Shown here in pieces: positions 15,722 to 24,239 of a stretch of 64,000 nucleotides of DNA. Position numbers and translations under genes: made by a program. The notes beneath the pieces were generated by a model that did no database searches, was not told the origin of the DNA, and saw only the letters and a program-made list of their open reading frames with translations. The DNA is from Streptomyces goshikiensis. GTDB lineage: Bacteria; Actinomycetota; Actinomycetes; Streptomycetales; Streptomycetaceae. Within the stretch, counting starts at the first letter, position 1. Each line of letters begins with the position of its first letter. The stretch is from assembly GCF_014650555.1 (NCBI RefSeq), contig NZ_BMVE01000001.1, positions 62,001-126,000 on the forward strand. The letters run 5' to 3'.

Positions 15722-16776
15722 CCCGCGGCTCCCGGCCGCTCGTCCAGCTGCGCCGGCTGCTGGTCGCCGCCGCTTCGGCCGCCACCGGATTTCTACTCCT
15801 GTACGTCCTCGCGCAGGCGACCGTCCGGCCCGGCGGATCGTTCCCGCAGCTGCTCTGGGCCCTGCTGCCGGTCGCCGCCACCGTGCAGTTCGCCGTCGCC
15901 GTGGCCCGTACCGACCCGGCGACCCGGCCCCTGGAGGGGCTCGACGCCGTCGGGCTGGGACCCGTCCGGCTCACCCTGGCCGGGGCGATCTCCACCGCCG
16001 TCGCCTGCGCGCTCGGCAGCGCGCTCGCGCTGGCGGCCTTCCTCCACCTGCGGGGCGACCTCGCCGGCCTGCCCTTCGACGGTGCGGGGGCCGGGCTGCT
16101 GCACGCCGACCGGCCGCTGCCCGTGGCGGCCGCCCTCACCCTGATGACCCTGGTCCCGGTGGCCGCCTCCGTCGCGACCGCCGTCGCCCTGCGGCCGCAC
16201 CCGGCGCCGGCCCCGCAGGCCGGACTGCCCTGGGGCATCGCCCTGGCCGCGTGCGGGCTCGCCGTCGAAGCGGGCTTCGGACGCGGGGCCGCGGGCATGG
16301 CGGCCGGCTGGACCCTGACCGCGGCCGGACTCGCCCTCGCCGGGCCGGGCCTGGCCTACGCCTGCGGAACACTGGTCCAGGCCGTCCGCCCCGGAGCCCT
16401 GCGACTGCTGGCCGGCCGGGCCCTTCAGGAGGAGGCCCCCCGGCTGGGCCGCCCCCTCGGGGTACTGTGCGCGGTCGGCGCGGGCGCCCTCACCGCCACG
16501 GCCCTGGCCGACCGGGGCACGGCGCCGCTGCCGCTGGGCCCGCTGACGGGACCCGCCGCGCTGCTGGTGGTGCTGTGCGCGTCGGCGACGCTCCTCACCT
16601 CCGCGGTGGAGGCGAGGCAGGCCCGCTCCGCCACCCGGGAGACCCTGCTCGACCTGGGCGCTCCGGGCCCGGTCCTGCGTACGGCCGCCACCTTGCGGGC
16701 GACGGCGCTGGTGATCGTGTGCGTACCCCTGAGCTGGGGTGTGGCGCAGCTGACGTCGCTAGCGCTGACCCGCTGA
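15703..16776 (+). CDS. ABC transporter permease (FtsX/MacB-like topology), partner of the preceding ATPase
   Basis: This 357-residue protein has about eight to ten predicted transmembrane helices, starting at residues 20-40 and ending at 335-355. It has short Arg-rich cytoplasmic loops and no catalytic motif. The GTG at 15703 overlaps the ATPase gene by 19 nt, so translation is coupled and the two form one transporter. The last four helices with EARQARSATRETLLDLGAPGPVLR between them resemble an FtsX-type core. The substrate is unknown. Confidence 0.75.
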   Translation: MLALRLARGSRPLVQLRRLLVAAASAATGFLLLYVLAQATVRPGGSFPQLLWALLPVAATVQFAVAVARTDPATRPLEGLDAVGLGPVRLTLAGAISTAVACALGSALALAAFLHLRGDLAGLPFDGAGAGLLHADRPLPVAAALTLMTLVPVAASVATAVALRPHPAPAPQAGLPWGIALAACGLAVEAGFGRGAAGMAAGWTLTAAGLALAGPGLAYACGTLVQAVRPGALRLLAGRALQEEAPRLGRPLGVLCAVGAGALTATALADRGTAPLPLGPLTGPAALLVVLCASATLLTSAVEARQARSATRETLLDLGAPGPVLRTAATLRATALVIVCVPLSWGVAQLTSLALTR

Positions 16777-16801
16777 CGGGAGCAGCCCTTAGGGTGCTCG
16801 A

Positions 16802-17902
16802 ATGGTCAACGCAGACATCGAGATCGAGACGCTCGCCGAATTCGACCAGGTAGTGGCCCGCGGCTCGCTCAGCGGTTACCGGATCCAGTCGGTCAACCTG
16901 CTGGAACGCACCTTCGCGCTGCTGGCCGCCGACACCTCGGCGGCCGTGTTCCTGGGCTGCGCGATGGAGCCCGATGCCTCGGCGAAGGTCCGCGCGGACG
17001 GCGCGCTGGTCTACCCGCCGGTTCCCGACCTGCCGTTCAACCCGTACCGGGGCCTCCTGTACACGGCCGACGAGCTGTTCACGGGGCTCGCCGACGGCTA
17101 CGAGGCCACCCCTGACGCCCAGGCCTACGCCTGGTTCCAGGAGACCAAGGCCGACGGCGACGTCTTCTCCTCGATGCTGCGCTCCATCCACGACGACGCC
17201 GTCTCCGACGCCCTCGACGAGCACCTGAGCGGTGCCCGGGTCGTCGGCGTGATGGGCGGCCACGCCATGGAGCGCGGGGGTACCGAGTACCGGGGCGCGG
17301 CGGAACTCGGGCGCTGTCTCGCCCGGTCGGGGCTGACCGTGGCCACCGGCGGCGGGCCCGGCGCGATGGAGGCCGCGAACCTCGGCGCGTACCTGGCCCC
17401 GGCTCCGGACTCGGCCCTCGCGGAGGCGCTGGAACTGCTGGCCAAGGCCCCGTCGTTCACCCCGTCGGTGTCCGACTGGGCGCGGGCGGCCTTCGCAGTG
17501 CGGGAGCGCTGGCCGGCCGGTGGTGACTCGGTGGGCATCCCGACCTGGTTCTACGGGCACGAGCCGCCGAACGCGTTCGCGGGCCACATCGCCAAGTACT
17601 TCGCGAACGCCACCCGGGAGGACGGGCTGCTGGCCCGGTCCACCGCGGGCGTGGTGTTCCTGCCGGGCGCGGCGGGGACGGTGCAGGAGATCTTCGACAA
17701 CGCGACCCCGAACTACTACGCGTCGCGGGGTGAGCCGACGCCGATGGTGCTGGTCGGGCGCCACCACTGGACCGAGCACCTGCCGGCCTGGCCGCTGCTG
17801 CGCGCGCTGGCGCGCGGCCGGGGGATGGAGTCCCGGATCGCGCTGGTCGACTCGGTGGCGGAGGTCCCCGAGGCGCTCGCCGCGATGGGCCGGGCGCAAT
17901 GA
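16802..17902 (+). CDS. LOG-family Rossmann-fold nucleotide-binding protein
   Basis: This 366-residue protein contains a LOG/lysine-decarboxylase-like domain. VVGVMGGHAMERG opens the Rossmann fold and TVATGGGPGAMEAANLGAY is the first conserved loop. The second motif, normally PGGxGTxxE, reads PGAAGTVQE. LOG proteins cleave nucleoside monophosphates to free cytokinins and ribose phosphate; the N-terminal ~130 residues and the altered second motif set this one apart, so enzymatic activity is not assured. The ATG at 16802 comes 25 nt after the permease stop, possibly in the same transcript. Confidence 0.75.
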   Translation: MVNADIEIETLAEFDQVVARGSLSGYRIQSVNLLERTFALLAADTSAAVFLGCAMEPDASAKVRADGALVYPPVPDLPFNPYRGLLYTADELFTGLADGYEATPDAQAYAWFQETKADGDVFSSMLRSIHDDAVSDALDEHLSGARVVGVMGGHAMERGGTEYRGAAELGRCLARSGLTVATGGGPGAMEAANLGAYLAPAPDSALAEALELLAKAPSFTPSVSDWARAAFAVRERWPAGGDSVGIPTWFYGHEPPNAFAGHIAKYFANATREDGLLARSTAGVVFLPGAAGTVQEIFDNATPNYYASRGEPTPMVLVGRHHWTEHLPAWPLLRALARGRGMESRIALVDSVAEVPEALAAMGRAQ

Positions 17903-18002
17903 GATGAGCCCGACGGGCCCGGGAGGCAACTCCGGGGCCCGATCGCACGTCTGCCTTAGGTAATCAAACCGCAAAACCTGCCAGACGTGAACGGAGCCCT
18001 CG

Positions 18003-18908
18003 GTGCTCATAGGCCTGCTGACCGCGATCGCGGCGTCCATCTGTTACGGCACGGGGTCCGTCCTGCAAGCCGTGGGATCCCGGCGCGCGGCCCGGATGTC
18101 CCCGGCCGCCGCGGGGGTGACCCAGCACGGCGGACCGAACCTGTCCTCCACCGCGAAGGCGGCGATGACCTGGGAGTTCATCGTCGGCACCATCCTGGAC
18201 TTCGTGGGCTTCGGCCTCGGCGCGCTCGCCGCCCGGCTGCTCCCGCTGTTCCTGTCCCAGACGGTGATCAGCGCCAACCTGGTGATCACCGCCGTGCTCA
18301 GCGTGAAGATGCTGGGCATCCGGCTCACCCGCAAGGAGTGGACCTCGATCGGGGTGGTCTGCGCGGCGCTGGTGCTGCTGGCCACGGCCGCCGGGCACGA
18401 GGGCGGGCATCACGCCCCGATGTCCACCCACTGGTGGCTGCTCGGCGTGACGCTGCTGATCATCGTGGGCGGAACGGTGGCCGTACGGTTCCTGGGCGCC
18501 CGGGCGGCGATCCTGGCGGGCCTGCTGTCGGGCCTCGCCTTCGGCGCGCTCGGCGTCGGCGTGCGCATCCTGAACGGTGTCGAGCCGTTCGGCCTGGGGA
18601 GCCTGCTGTCCGACCCGGCGCTCTACGCCATCGTGCTGGCGGGGGTCGGCGGCATGTACCTGCACACCGTCGCCCTCCAGATCGGCTCGGTGAACGGCGC
18701 GACGGCGGCCCTGGTCGTCGGCGAGACGGTGCTCCCCGGCGCGATCGGCGTGCTCTGGCTCGGCGACGCGTCCCGTCCGGGCCTGGCGTGGCTGGCGGTC
18801 CTCGGCTTCGTCCTCGCCGTCACCGGCGCGGTGGCGGTGGCCTGGTACGGCAACCACGACGGCGCCGAATCCACGACGGACTCCCCGCAACCGGCCCCGG
18901 TCGCCTAG
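18003..18908 (+). CDS. DMT/EamA-superfamily integral membrane transporter
   Basis: This 301-residue protein has nine to ten transmembrane helices arranged as two inverted halves. GLLTAIAASICYGTGSVLQA opens the first helix and a conserved ALVVGETVLPGAIGVLWLGD segment near residue 240 is typical of the DMT superfamily. A His-rich loop (GHEGGHHAP) lies mid-protein. The substrate cannot be told from sequence. The GTG at 18003 follows GGAG by 6 nt. The convergent thiQ gene ends 40 nt away. Confidence 0.82.
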   Translation: MLIGLLTAIAASICYGTGSVLQAVGSRRAARMSPAAAGVTQHGGPNLSSTAKAAMTWEFIVGTILDFVGFGLGALAARLLPLFLSQTVISANLVITAVLSVKMLGIRLTRKEWTSIGVVCAALVLLATAAGHEGGHHAPMSTHWWLLGVTLLIIVGGTVAVRFLGARAAILAGLLSGLAFGALGVGVRILNGVEPFGLGSLLSDPALYAIVLAGVGGMYLHTVALQIGSVNGATAALVVGETVLPGAIGVLWLGDASRPGLAWLAVLGFVLAVTGAVAVAWYGNHDGAESTTDSPQPAPVA

Positions 18909-18948
18909 GTCCCGTCCCCGCCGGCGTCCGGGGCGTTCCGCGCCGCGG

Positions 18949-19971
18949 TCACGCCGGCGGGAGGACGACCACCTCGGACGGGGCGAAGGTCACCGCGACC
19001 CGGTCCCCGACGGCCGGCGCCCCCGCGAGAGTGCACTCCGCCTCCAGCGGGGGACCCGCCTCCGGCCGCAGCAGCAGCGCCACGTGCGTACCCCGGAAGG
19101 TCCGCGAGAGCACCTCGCAGCCCAGCCCCGCCGCCGCGAGCACCACCCCGGCCGGCCGGATCAGAAGGCTCCGTTCCCCTTCCGGGGACCCGGCCGGCAC
19201 CGGGACCTTCCCCCACGCGGTCACCGCCGCCCCGCCGGACACCGTCGCCGGGACCACGTTCTCGAAGCCGAGGAAGCGGGCGACGAACTCCGAGGCCGGG
19301 CGCTGCCACACCTCCAGCGGGGTCCCGGCCTGCGCGATCCGCCCGTCCCGCATCACCACGACCCGGCCGGCCAGCGCGAACGCCTCCCCCTGGTCGTGCG
19401 TGACCGCCAGGACCGTCGTCCCCAGCCGGGAGAACAGCCCCCGCAGTTCCACGACCAGCCGCTCCCGCAGCCCCCGGTCGAGCTGCCCCAGCGGTTCGTC
19501 CAGCATCAGCAGCCGCGGCGACGGCGCCAGCGCCCGGGCCAGCGCCACCCGCTGCTGCTCACCGCCCGACAGCGAGGCCACCGCCCGGCCCTGGGCGCCG
19601 GGCAGCCCCACCAGCTCCAGCAGCTCCGCGACCTGGGCCCCGTACGATCCCCGGCCCCCGCCCCGCATCCGGAGCCCGAAGGCGACGTTCCCGCCGACGT
19701 CCCGGTGCGGGAACAGCTGGTGGTCCTGGAACATCAGGCCCACGCCCCGCCGGTGGACCGGCACCCCGGCCTGGTCGGCGCCGCCCAGCAGCACCCGGCC
19801 GGCCGAGACCGGCTGGAGCCCGGCCACCACCCGCAGCAGCGTGGACTTGCCGCTTCCGCTCGGTCCGAGGACGCACACGATCTCGTGCTCGGCGACCTCC
19901 AGGTCCACCTCGTCCACGACCGCGCGTTCCCCGAAGCGGACCGAGACCCCCTCCAGCCGAAGCAGTGACAT
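18949..19971 (-). CDS. thiQ: Thiamine ABC transporter ATP-binding protein
   Basis: This 340-residue ATPase has all motifs: GPSGSGKST, Q-loop MFQDHQLFPH, signature LSGGEQQRVALARAL, Walker B LLMLDEPLGQLD and H-loop VTHDQ. A C-terminal TOBE-like domain (about residues 230-340) is present, as in iron/thiamine/sulfate importers. Its ATG overlaps the permease stop by one base (TGATG). The TPP riboswitch at the head of the operon and the ThiB-like binding protein point to thiamine or a precursor as substrate. E. coli ThiQ is shorter and lacks this C-terminal extension. Confidence 0.87.
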   Translation of the reverse strand: MSLLRLEGVSVRFGERAVVDEVDLEVAEHEIVCVLGPSGSGKSTLLRVVAGLQPVSAGRVLLGGADQAGVPVHRRGVGLMFQDHQLFPHRDVGGNVAFGLRMRGGGRGSYGAQVAELLELVGLPGAQGRAVASLSGGEQQRVALARALAPSPRLLMLDEPLGQLDRGLRERLVVELRGLFSRLGTTVLAVTHDQGEAFALAGRVVVMRDGRIAQAGTPLEVWQRPASEFVARFLGFENVVPATVSGGAAVTAWGKVPVPAGSPEGERSLLIRPAGVVLAAAGLGCEVLSRTFRGTHVALLLRPEAGPPLEAECTLAGAPAVGDRVAVTFAPSEVVVLPPA

Positions 19972-21665
19972 CAGAACTCTCCCGAGGTCTTGTCGGGTCG
20001 CAGTCGCTCCAGCACCAGCAGGGACACCGCGCACACCAGCATCAGAATCGTGCTCAGGGCCATCGCCTGCCCGTAGTTCATCTCCCCCGCCCGCCCCAGC
20101 AGCCGCGCCACGGCCACCGGCAGCGTCGGGCGGTCCGGCCGCGCGATGAAGACCGTCGCGCCGAACTCCCCCAGCGAGACCGCGAAGGCGAAGCCGGCCG
20201 CGATCAGCAGGGCCCGCCGCACCAACGGCAGGTCCACCTCGCGCCACGCCCGCAGCGGCGACGCGCCGAGCACCGCCGCCGCCTCCCGCAGCCGGACGTC
20301 CACCGCGCGCAGCACCGGCAGCATCGTCCGTACGACGAACGGCACGCCGACCAGCGCCTGCGCCAGCGGCACCAGGATCCACGAGGTCCGCAGGTCCAGC
20401 GGCGGCTCGTCGAGGGTGATCAGGAAGCCGAAGCCGACCGTCACCGCCGACACCCCCAGCGGGAGCATCAGCAGCGCGTCGAAGCCGCGTACGAACCGGC
20501 CCGCGCGCCGGGTCAGGGCGGCCGCCGCGAGCCCCCCGATCAGCAGCGCGATGGCGGTGGCGGCCAGCGCGTACTGGAGGGAGTTCCAGATCGCCTCCAG
20601 CGGGGGCACCAGGAACGTGCCGCCGCCGGCGCCCGCGTCCTGGAGGGCCCGGTAGAAGCCGAACCCGTACCCGCCGGGCGCGTCGAGGGACCGCTCGACC
20701 AGCACCAGGAGCGGGGCCACGATCAGCAGGGCCACCGTCAGCAGCACCCCGCCCAGCAGCGAACGCTGTGCGAGGCCGCGCGGCGGGTGCGCGGTCCGGC
20801 CCGGGTCGACCAGGCGCAGGGCGGTCTCCCGCCGGCGCACGGTCCAGGCGTGCACGGCGAGGATCGTGGCGATGGCCGCGAACTGCACCATGGTGAGCAC
20901 GGCGGCCGTCGGCAGGTCCAGCAGCTGCGCGGTCTGCCGGTAGACCTCCACCTCCAGCGTGGAGTACGAGGGTCCGCCGAGGATCTGTACGACGCCGAAG
21001 GAGCTGAAGGTGAACAGGAACACCATCAGCGAGGCAGCGGCGACCGCCGGCCCGAGCGCGGGCAGCGTCACCCGGCGCCAGGCGCCGAACCGCCCGGCGC
21101 CGAGCACCCGGGCGGCCTCCTCCTGGCGCGGGTCGAGCTGCGCCCACAGGCCGCCGACCGTCCGGACCACCACGGCGTAGTTGAAGAAGACGTGCGCGAG
21201 CAGGATCGCCCACACGGTGGTGTCGAGCCGGACGCCCCACATCTCGTCCAGCAGCCCGCCCCGCCCGACGAGCGCGAGGAACGCGGTGCCGACGACCACG
21301 GTCGGCAGTACGAACGGAACGGTGACCACCGCCCGCAGCAGCTGTTTGCCGGGGAACTCGAAGCGCGCGAACACGTACGCGCCGGGGAGCGCGATCAGCA
21401 GCGTGAGCACCGTCGACGCGAGCGCCTGCCAGGTGGTGAACCAGAGCACGTCGGCGATGTCGGGCCGGGCCAGCACCTCGCCGATCCGGCCGAACTGCCA
21501 GCCGTCCTGCGTCTTGAGCCCGCGCCCGACGATCGCTGCGACGGGGTAGGCGAAGAACAGCCCGAAGAAGACGAGCGGGACCGCCATCAGGGCGAGCCTG
21601 ACGAGCGTGGCCCGCGCGCTCTCCTTCGGGCTCTCCCGTACTACTTCACGACGAGCGCGGACCAT
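19971..21665 (-). CDS. thiP: Thiamine ABC transporter permease, two fused permease domains
   Basis: At about 564 residues, this is a ThiP/FbpB-type permease with two BPD_transp_1 halves, each about 250 residues with six helices. Each half has an EAA loop: EEAARVLGAGRFGAWRRVTLP in the first and REAAAVLGASPLRAWREVDLP in the second. These loops contact ThiQ. The ATG at 21665 overlaps the thiB 3' end by 25 nt; a start at 21677 is also possible. It lies between thiB and thiQ in one operon. Confidence 0.9.
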   Translation of the reverse strand: MVRARREVVRESPKESARATLVRLALMAVPLVFFGLFFAYPVAAIVGRGLKTQDGWQFGRIGEVLARPDIADVLWFTTWQALASTVLTLLIALPGAYVFARFEFPGKQLLRAVVTVPFVLPTVVVGTAFLALVGRGGLLDEMWGVRLDTTVWAILLAHVFFNYAVVVRTVGGLWAQLDPRQEEAARVLGAGRFGAWRRVTLPALGPAVAAASLMVFLFTFSSFGVVQILGGPSYSTLEVEVYRQTAQLLDLPTAAVLTMVQFAAIATILAVHAWTVRRRETALRLVDPGRTAHPPRGLAQRSLLGGVLLTVALLIVAPLLVLVERSLDAPGGYGFGFYRALQDAGAGGGTFLVPPLEAIWNSLQYALAATAIALLIGGLAAAALTRRAGRFVRGFDALLMLPLGVSAVTVGFGFLITLDEPPLDLRTSWILVPLAQALVGVPFVVRTMLPVLRAVDVRLREAAAVLGASPLRAWREVDLPLVRRALLIAAGFAFAVSLGEFGATVFIARPDRPTLPVAVARLLGRAGEMNYGQAMALSTILMLVCAVSLLVLERLRPDKTSGEF

Positions 21666-22741
21666 GCCTTGACCCACTGGTCACGGTTCTTGGCGATGGT
21701 CTCCGGGGCCACGTTCTCCGGCTTCTCGATGACCACGCCGTGCTTCGTGAACAGCTCCGGCAGCTTCGCGTCCTTGACGACCGGGTTCACGAACATCTGG
21801 AGCGGCATGTCCTCCTGGAACTTCTTGCCCACGAGGAAGTCCAGGAGCGCCTTGCCGCCCGCCTCGTTCTTCGCGCCCTTGAGCAGGCCCGCGAACTCGA
21901 CCTGACGGAAGCAGGTGCCGGTGGAGACGCCCGTCGGGGCCTCGACCGGCTGCGGCTCGCCGTAGAGGACCTCGACCGGCGGGCTGGAGGCGTAGGAGAC
22001 GACCAGCGGACGGTCGCCCTTGGCCTTCTTGCCGCCCGCGGAGCCGGAGAAGCGCTCGTTGTAGGCCTGCTCCCAGCCGTCGACGACCTCGACGCCGTTG
22101 GCCTTGAGCTTGCTCCAGTAGTCCTTCCAGCCGTCCTCGCCGTACTTGCCGACGGAGGCGAGCAGGAAGCCGAGGCCGGGCGAGGACGTCGCGGCGTTCT
22201 CGGTGACCAGCAGGTTCTTGTACTCCGGCTTGACCAGGTCGTCCAGCGTCTGCGGCGGGGCGAGCTTCTTGTCGGCGAAGTACTGCTTGTCGTAGTTGAC
22301 GCAGATGTCACCGGAGTCGACCGGGGTGACCCGGTGCTCCTTGTCGAGGACGTACTCCGGCTTCACTTCGCCGAGCCCCTTGACCTCGTACGGCGTGAAG
22401 ATGCCGTTGTCGAGGGCGCGGGAGAGGAGGGTGTTGTCGACGCCGAAGAAGACGTCGCCGCGCGGGGAGCCCTTGGTCAGGATCTCCTGGTTCAGCGCCG
22501 CGCCGGCGTCCCCGGACTTCAGCACCTTCACGGTGTAGCCGCTCTGCTGCTCGAACTCCTTGAGGACCGTGTCGGTCACGTTGAAGGAGTCGTGCGAGAC
22601 GAGCGTGACGGTCTTGGACTTCGGGGCGTCGCCCGCGCCCGCGGCCTTGTCCTTGGCGTCGCCGCCGCCGCAGGCGCTGAGCGTGCTGACGCCGATCGCG
22701 GCCGCGAGCGCGGCACCCGCGATCTTCTTGGTGGTGCTCAC
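21641..22741 (-). CDS. thiB: Thiamine ABC transporter substrate-binding lipoprotein
   Basis: This 366-residue secreted binding protein begins with a lipoprotein signal (VSTTKKIAGAALAAAIG, lipobox STLSAC). The mature domain has family phrases TVTLVSHDSFNVTD, GDAGAALNQEILTKG, VFFGVDNTLLSRAL, SSPGLGFLLASV and GTCFRQVEFAGLLKGA. These match TbpA/ThiB-type thiamine-binding proteins. The GTG at 22741 has AGGAGG 8 nt upstream. That ribosome site lies in a hairpin downstream of a TPP riboswitch, so translation should fall when thiamine pyrophosphate is plentiful. Confidence 0.9.
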   Translation of the reverse strand: MSTTKKIAGAALAAAIGVSTLSACGGGDAKDKAAGAGDAPKSKTVTLVSHDSFNVTDTVLKEFEQQSGYTVKVLKSGDAGAALNQEILTKGSPRGDVFFGVDNTLLSRALDNGIFTPYEVKGLGEVKPEYVLDKEHRVTPVDSGDICVNYDKQYFADKKLAPPQTLDDLVKPEYKNLLVTENAATSSPGLGFLLASVGKYGEDGWKDYWSKLKANGVEVVDGWEQAYNERFSGSAGGKKAKGDRPLVVSYASSPPVEVLYGEPQPVEAPTGVSTGTCFRQVEFAGLLKGAKNEAGGKALLDFLVGKKFQEDMPLQMFVNPVVKDAKLPELFTKHGVVIEKPENVAPETIAKNRDQWVKAWSALVVK

Positions 22742-22750
22742 TGGTGATTC

Positions 22751-22769
22751 CTCCTGGGATGTCCAGGAG
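22751..22769 (-). promoter_or_regulatory. Shine-Dalgarno-masking hairpin of the thi operon
   Basis: CTCCTGG (22751-22757) and CCAGGAG (22763-22769) are perfect 7-bp arms on the leader RNA. One arm contains the thiB ribosome site. An 11-bp hairpin lies just 5' of it at 22780-22816. Together they are the likely expression platform of the riboswitch. Confidence 0.6.
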
Positions 22770-22837
22770 AAGACGCGGCCATGCCCGGCGCTCTGTTCGA
22801 GCGGACGCCGGGCATGGCGCAACAGCTTGAGTGATGA

Positions 22838-22930
22838 CCGAACTTCCTACCCCGAATGACCGGGGCGAGGTTCAGAGGGTCTGCGGATGACGGTCCCGCA
22901 CTCTCAGCGCTGTGGCGCTCCCCTGTCGGA
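22838..22930 (-). ncRNA. TPP (THI element) riboswitch
   Basis: On the minus strand, ACAGGGGAGC is followed by GCTGAGAGTGCGG, then CCCTCTGAACC, and then a CCGGTCATTCGGGG helix and TAGGAAG. These are the conserved P2/P3 and P4/P5 parts of the TPP aptamer, in the right order. It lies about 100 nt upstream of the thiB start. It identifies the ABC transporter as thiamine-related. Confidence 0.88.
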
Positions 22931-22942
22931 ATATGCAATTGG

Positions 22943-22970
22943 TTCGGCCACAGGGTACCCCGTGGCCGAA
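22943..22970 (-). terminator. Hairpin terminator after rlmN, flanked by direct repeats
   Basis: TTCGGCCAC (22943-22951) pairs with GTGGCCGAA (22962-22970). GAATATGCAA occurs on both sides, at 22929-22938 and 22968-22977. It lies just downstream of rlmN and just upstream of the TPP riboswitch. Confidence 0.6.
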
Positions 22971-22991
22971 TATGCAAGGCCAGGCCGAAAT

Positions 22992-24107
22992 TCAGCGCTC
23001 CGAGGCGGCCAGCTGGCCGCACGCACCGTCGATCTCCTGGCCACGGGTGTCACGCACGGTGACCGGGACGCCGTGGCGGGCGATGGCCTCGACGAAGGCC
23101 CGCTCGTCCTCGGGGCGCGAGGCGGTCCACTTGGAGCCCGGGGTCGGGTTCAGCGGGATGAGGTTGACGTGGACCCGCTTGCCCTTGAGCAGCTTGCCGA
23201 GCAGGTCACCGCGCCAGGCCTGGTCGTTGATGTCCCGGATCAGGGCGTACTCGATGGAGATCCGGCGGCCGGACTTCTCCGCGTACTCCCAGGCCGCGTC
23301 CAGCACCTCGCGGACGTTCCAGCGGGTGTTCACCGGCACCAGGGTGTCGCGCAGCTCGTCGTCCGGAGCGTGCAGCGAGACGGCGAGGCGGCACTTGAAG
23401 CCCTCGTCGGCGAAGCGCAGCATGGCCGGGACCAGGCCGACGGTGGAGACGGTGATGCCGCGCTGCGACAGGCCGAGGCCGTCGGGCTCGGGGTCGGTGA
23501 GGCGGCGGATGGCGCCGACGACGCGGTTGTAGTTGGCCAGCGGCTCGCCCATGCCCATGAAGACGATGTTCGACAGCCGGGCCGGTCCGCCGGGGACCTC
23601 GCCGTCGCGCAGGGCGCGCATGCCGTCGACGATCTGGTGCACGATCTCGGCGGTCGACAGGTTGCGGTCCAGACCGGCCTGGCCGGTGGCGCAGAACGGG
23701 CAGTTCATTCCGCAGCCGGCCTGCGAGGAGATGCACATGGTGACCCGGTCGGGGTAGCGCATCAGCACGGACTCGACGAGCGTGCCGTCGTGCAGCTTCC
23801 AGAGGGTCTTGCGGGTGGTGTCGTCGTCGCAGCTGATGTGCCGCAGGACGTTCATCAGGTCCGGCAGCAGTTCCTGCTGGAGCTTCTCCCGGGAGGCCGC
23901 CGGAATGTCGGTCCACTCCGCGGGGTCGTGCGCGTAGCGGGCGAAGTAGTGCTGCGAGAGCTGCTTGGCCCGGAACGGCTTCTCACCGATCGCGGCGACC
24001 GCCTCGCGGCGCTCGGCCGGGGTCATGTCGGCCAGGTGCCGGGGCGGCTTCTTCACACCGCGGGGGGCGACGAAGGTGAGCTCACCCGGAGCGGGACGGG
24101 GGGCCAT
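22992..24107 (-). CDS. rlmN: 23S rRNA (adenine(2503)-C2)-methyltransferase
   Basis: This radical-SAM enzyme methylates A2503 of 23S rRNA and A37 of some tRNAs. The [4Fe-4S] cysteines lie in [11 protein letters not shown]. The family phrases [29 protein letters not shown] and ALSLHAPDD-like [12 protein letters not shown] are present, as is the C-terminal GxxI-D-ACGQL end with the mechanistic cysteine. Its 371 residues are normal. ATG start at 24107. It is separated from cdsA by a terminator hairpin and from the thi operon by another. Confidence 0.95.
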   Translation of the reverse strand: MAPRPAPGELTFVAPRGVKKPPRHLADMTPAERREAVAAIGEKPFRAKQLSQHYFARYAHDPAEWTDIPAASREKLQQELLPDLMNVLRHISCDDDTTRKTLWKLHDGTLVESVLMRYPDRVTMCISSQAGCGMNCPFCATGQAGLDRNLSTAEIVHQIVDGMRALRDGEVPGGPARLSNIVFMGMGEPLANYNRVVGAIRRLTDPEPDGLGLSQRGITVSTVGLVPAMLRFADEGFKCRLAVSLHAPDDELRDTLVPVNTRWNVREVLDAAWEYAEKSGRRISIEYALIRDINDQAWRGDLLGKLLKGKRVHVNLIPLNPTPGSKWTASRPEDERAFVEAIARHGVPVTVRDTRGQEIDGACGQLAASER

Positions 24108-24186
24108 GCGGTACTCCTCAGTGCGACGAGGTGGGGATCACCCCGCGCGTGCAGGGCCGGTCCGCGGCTCGGCCGCTGGACGGAAA

Positions 24187-24214
24187 GGGCGCGCCGCATG
24201 CACACGGCGCGCCC
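24187..24214 (-). terminator. Hairpin terminator between cdsA and rlmN
   Basis: GGGCGCGCCG (24187-24196) pairs perfectly with CGGCGCGCCC (24205-24214), 26 nt after the cdsA stop. Confidence 0.7.
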
Positions 24215-24239
24215 TCCAGGATAACCCGACCGGGTGCGG

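Noticed and set aside
15513..16298. 261-codon minus-strand frame opposite the ABC permease
   Set aside because: Arg/Pro/Ala-rich shadow with no motif; the plus-strand permease has clear helices.
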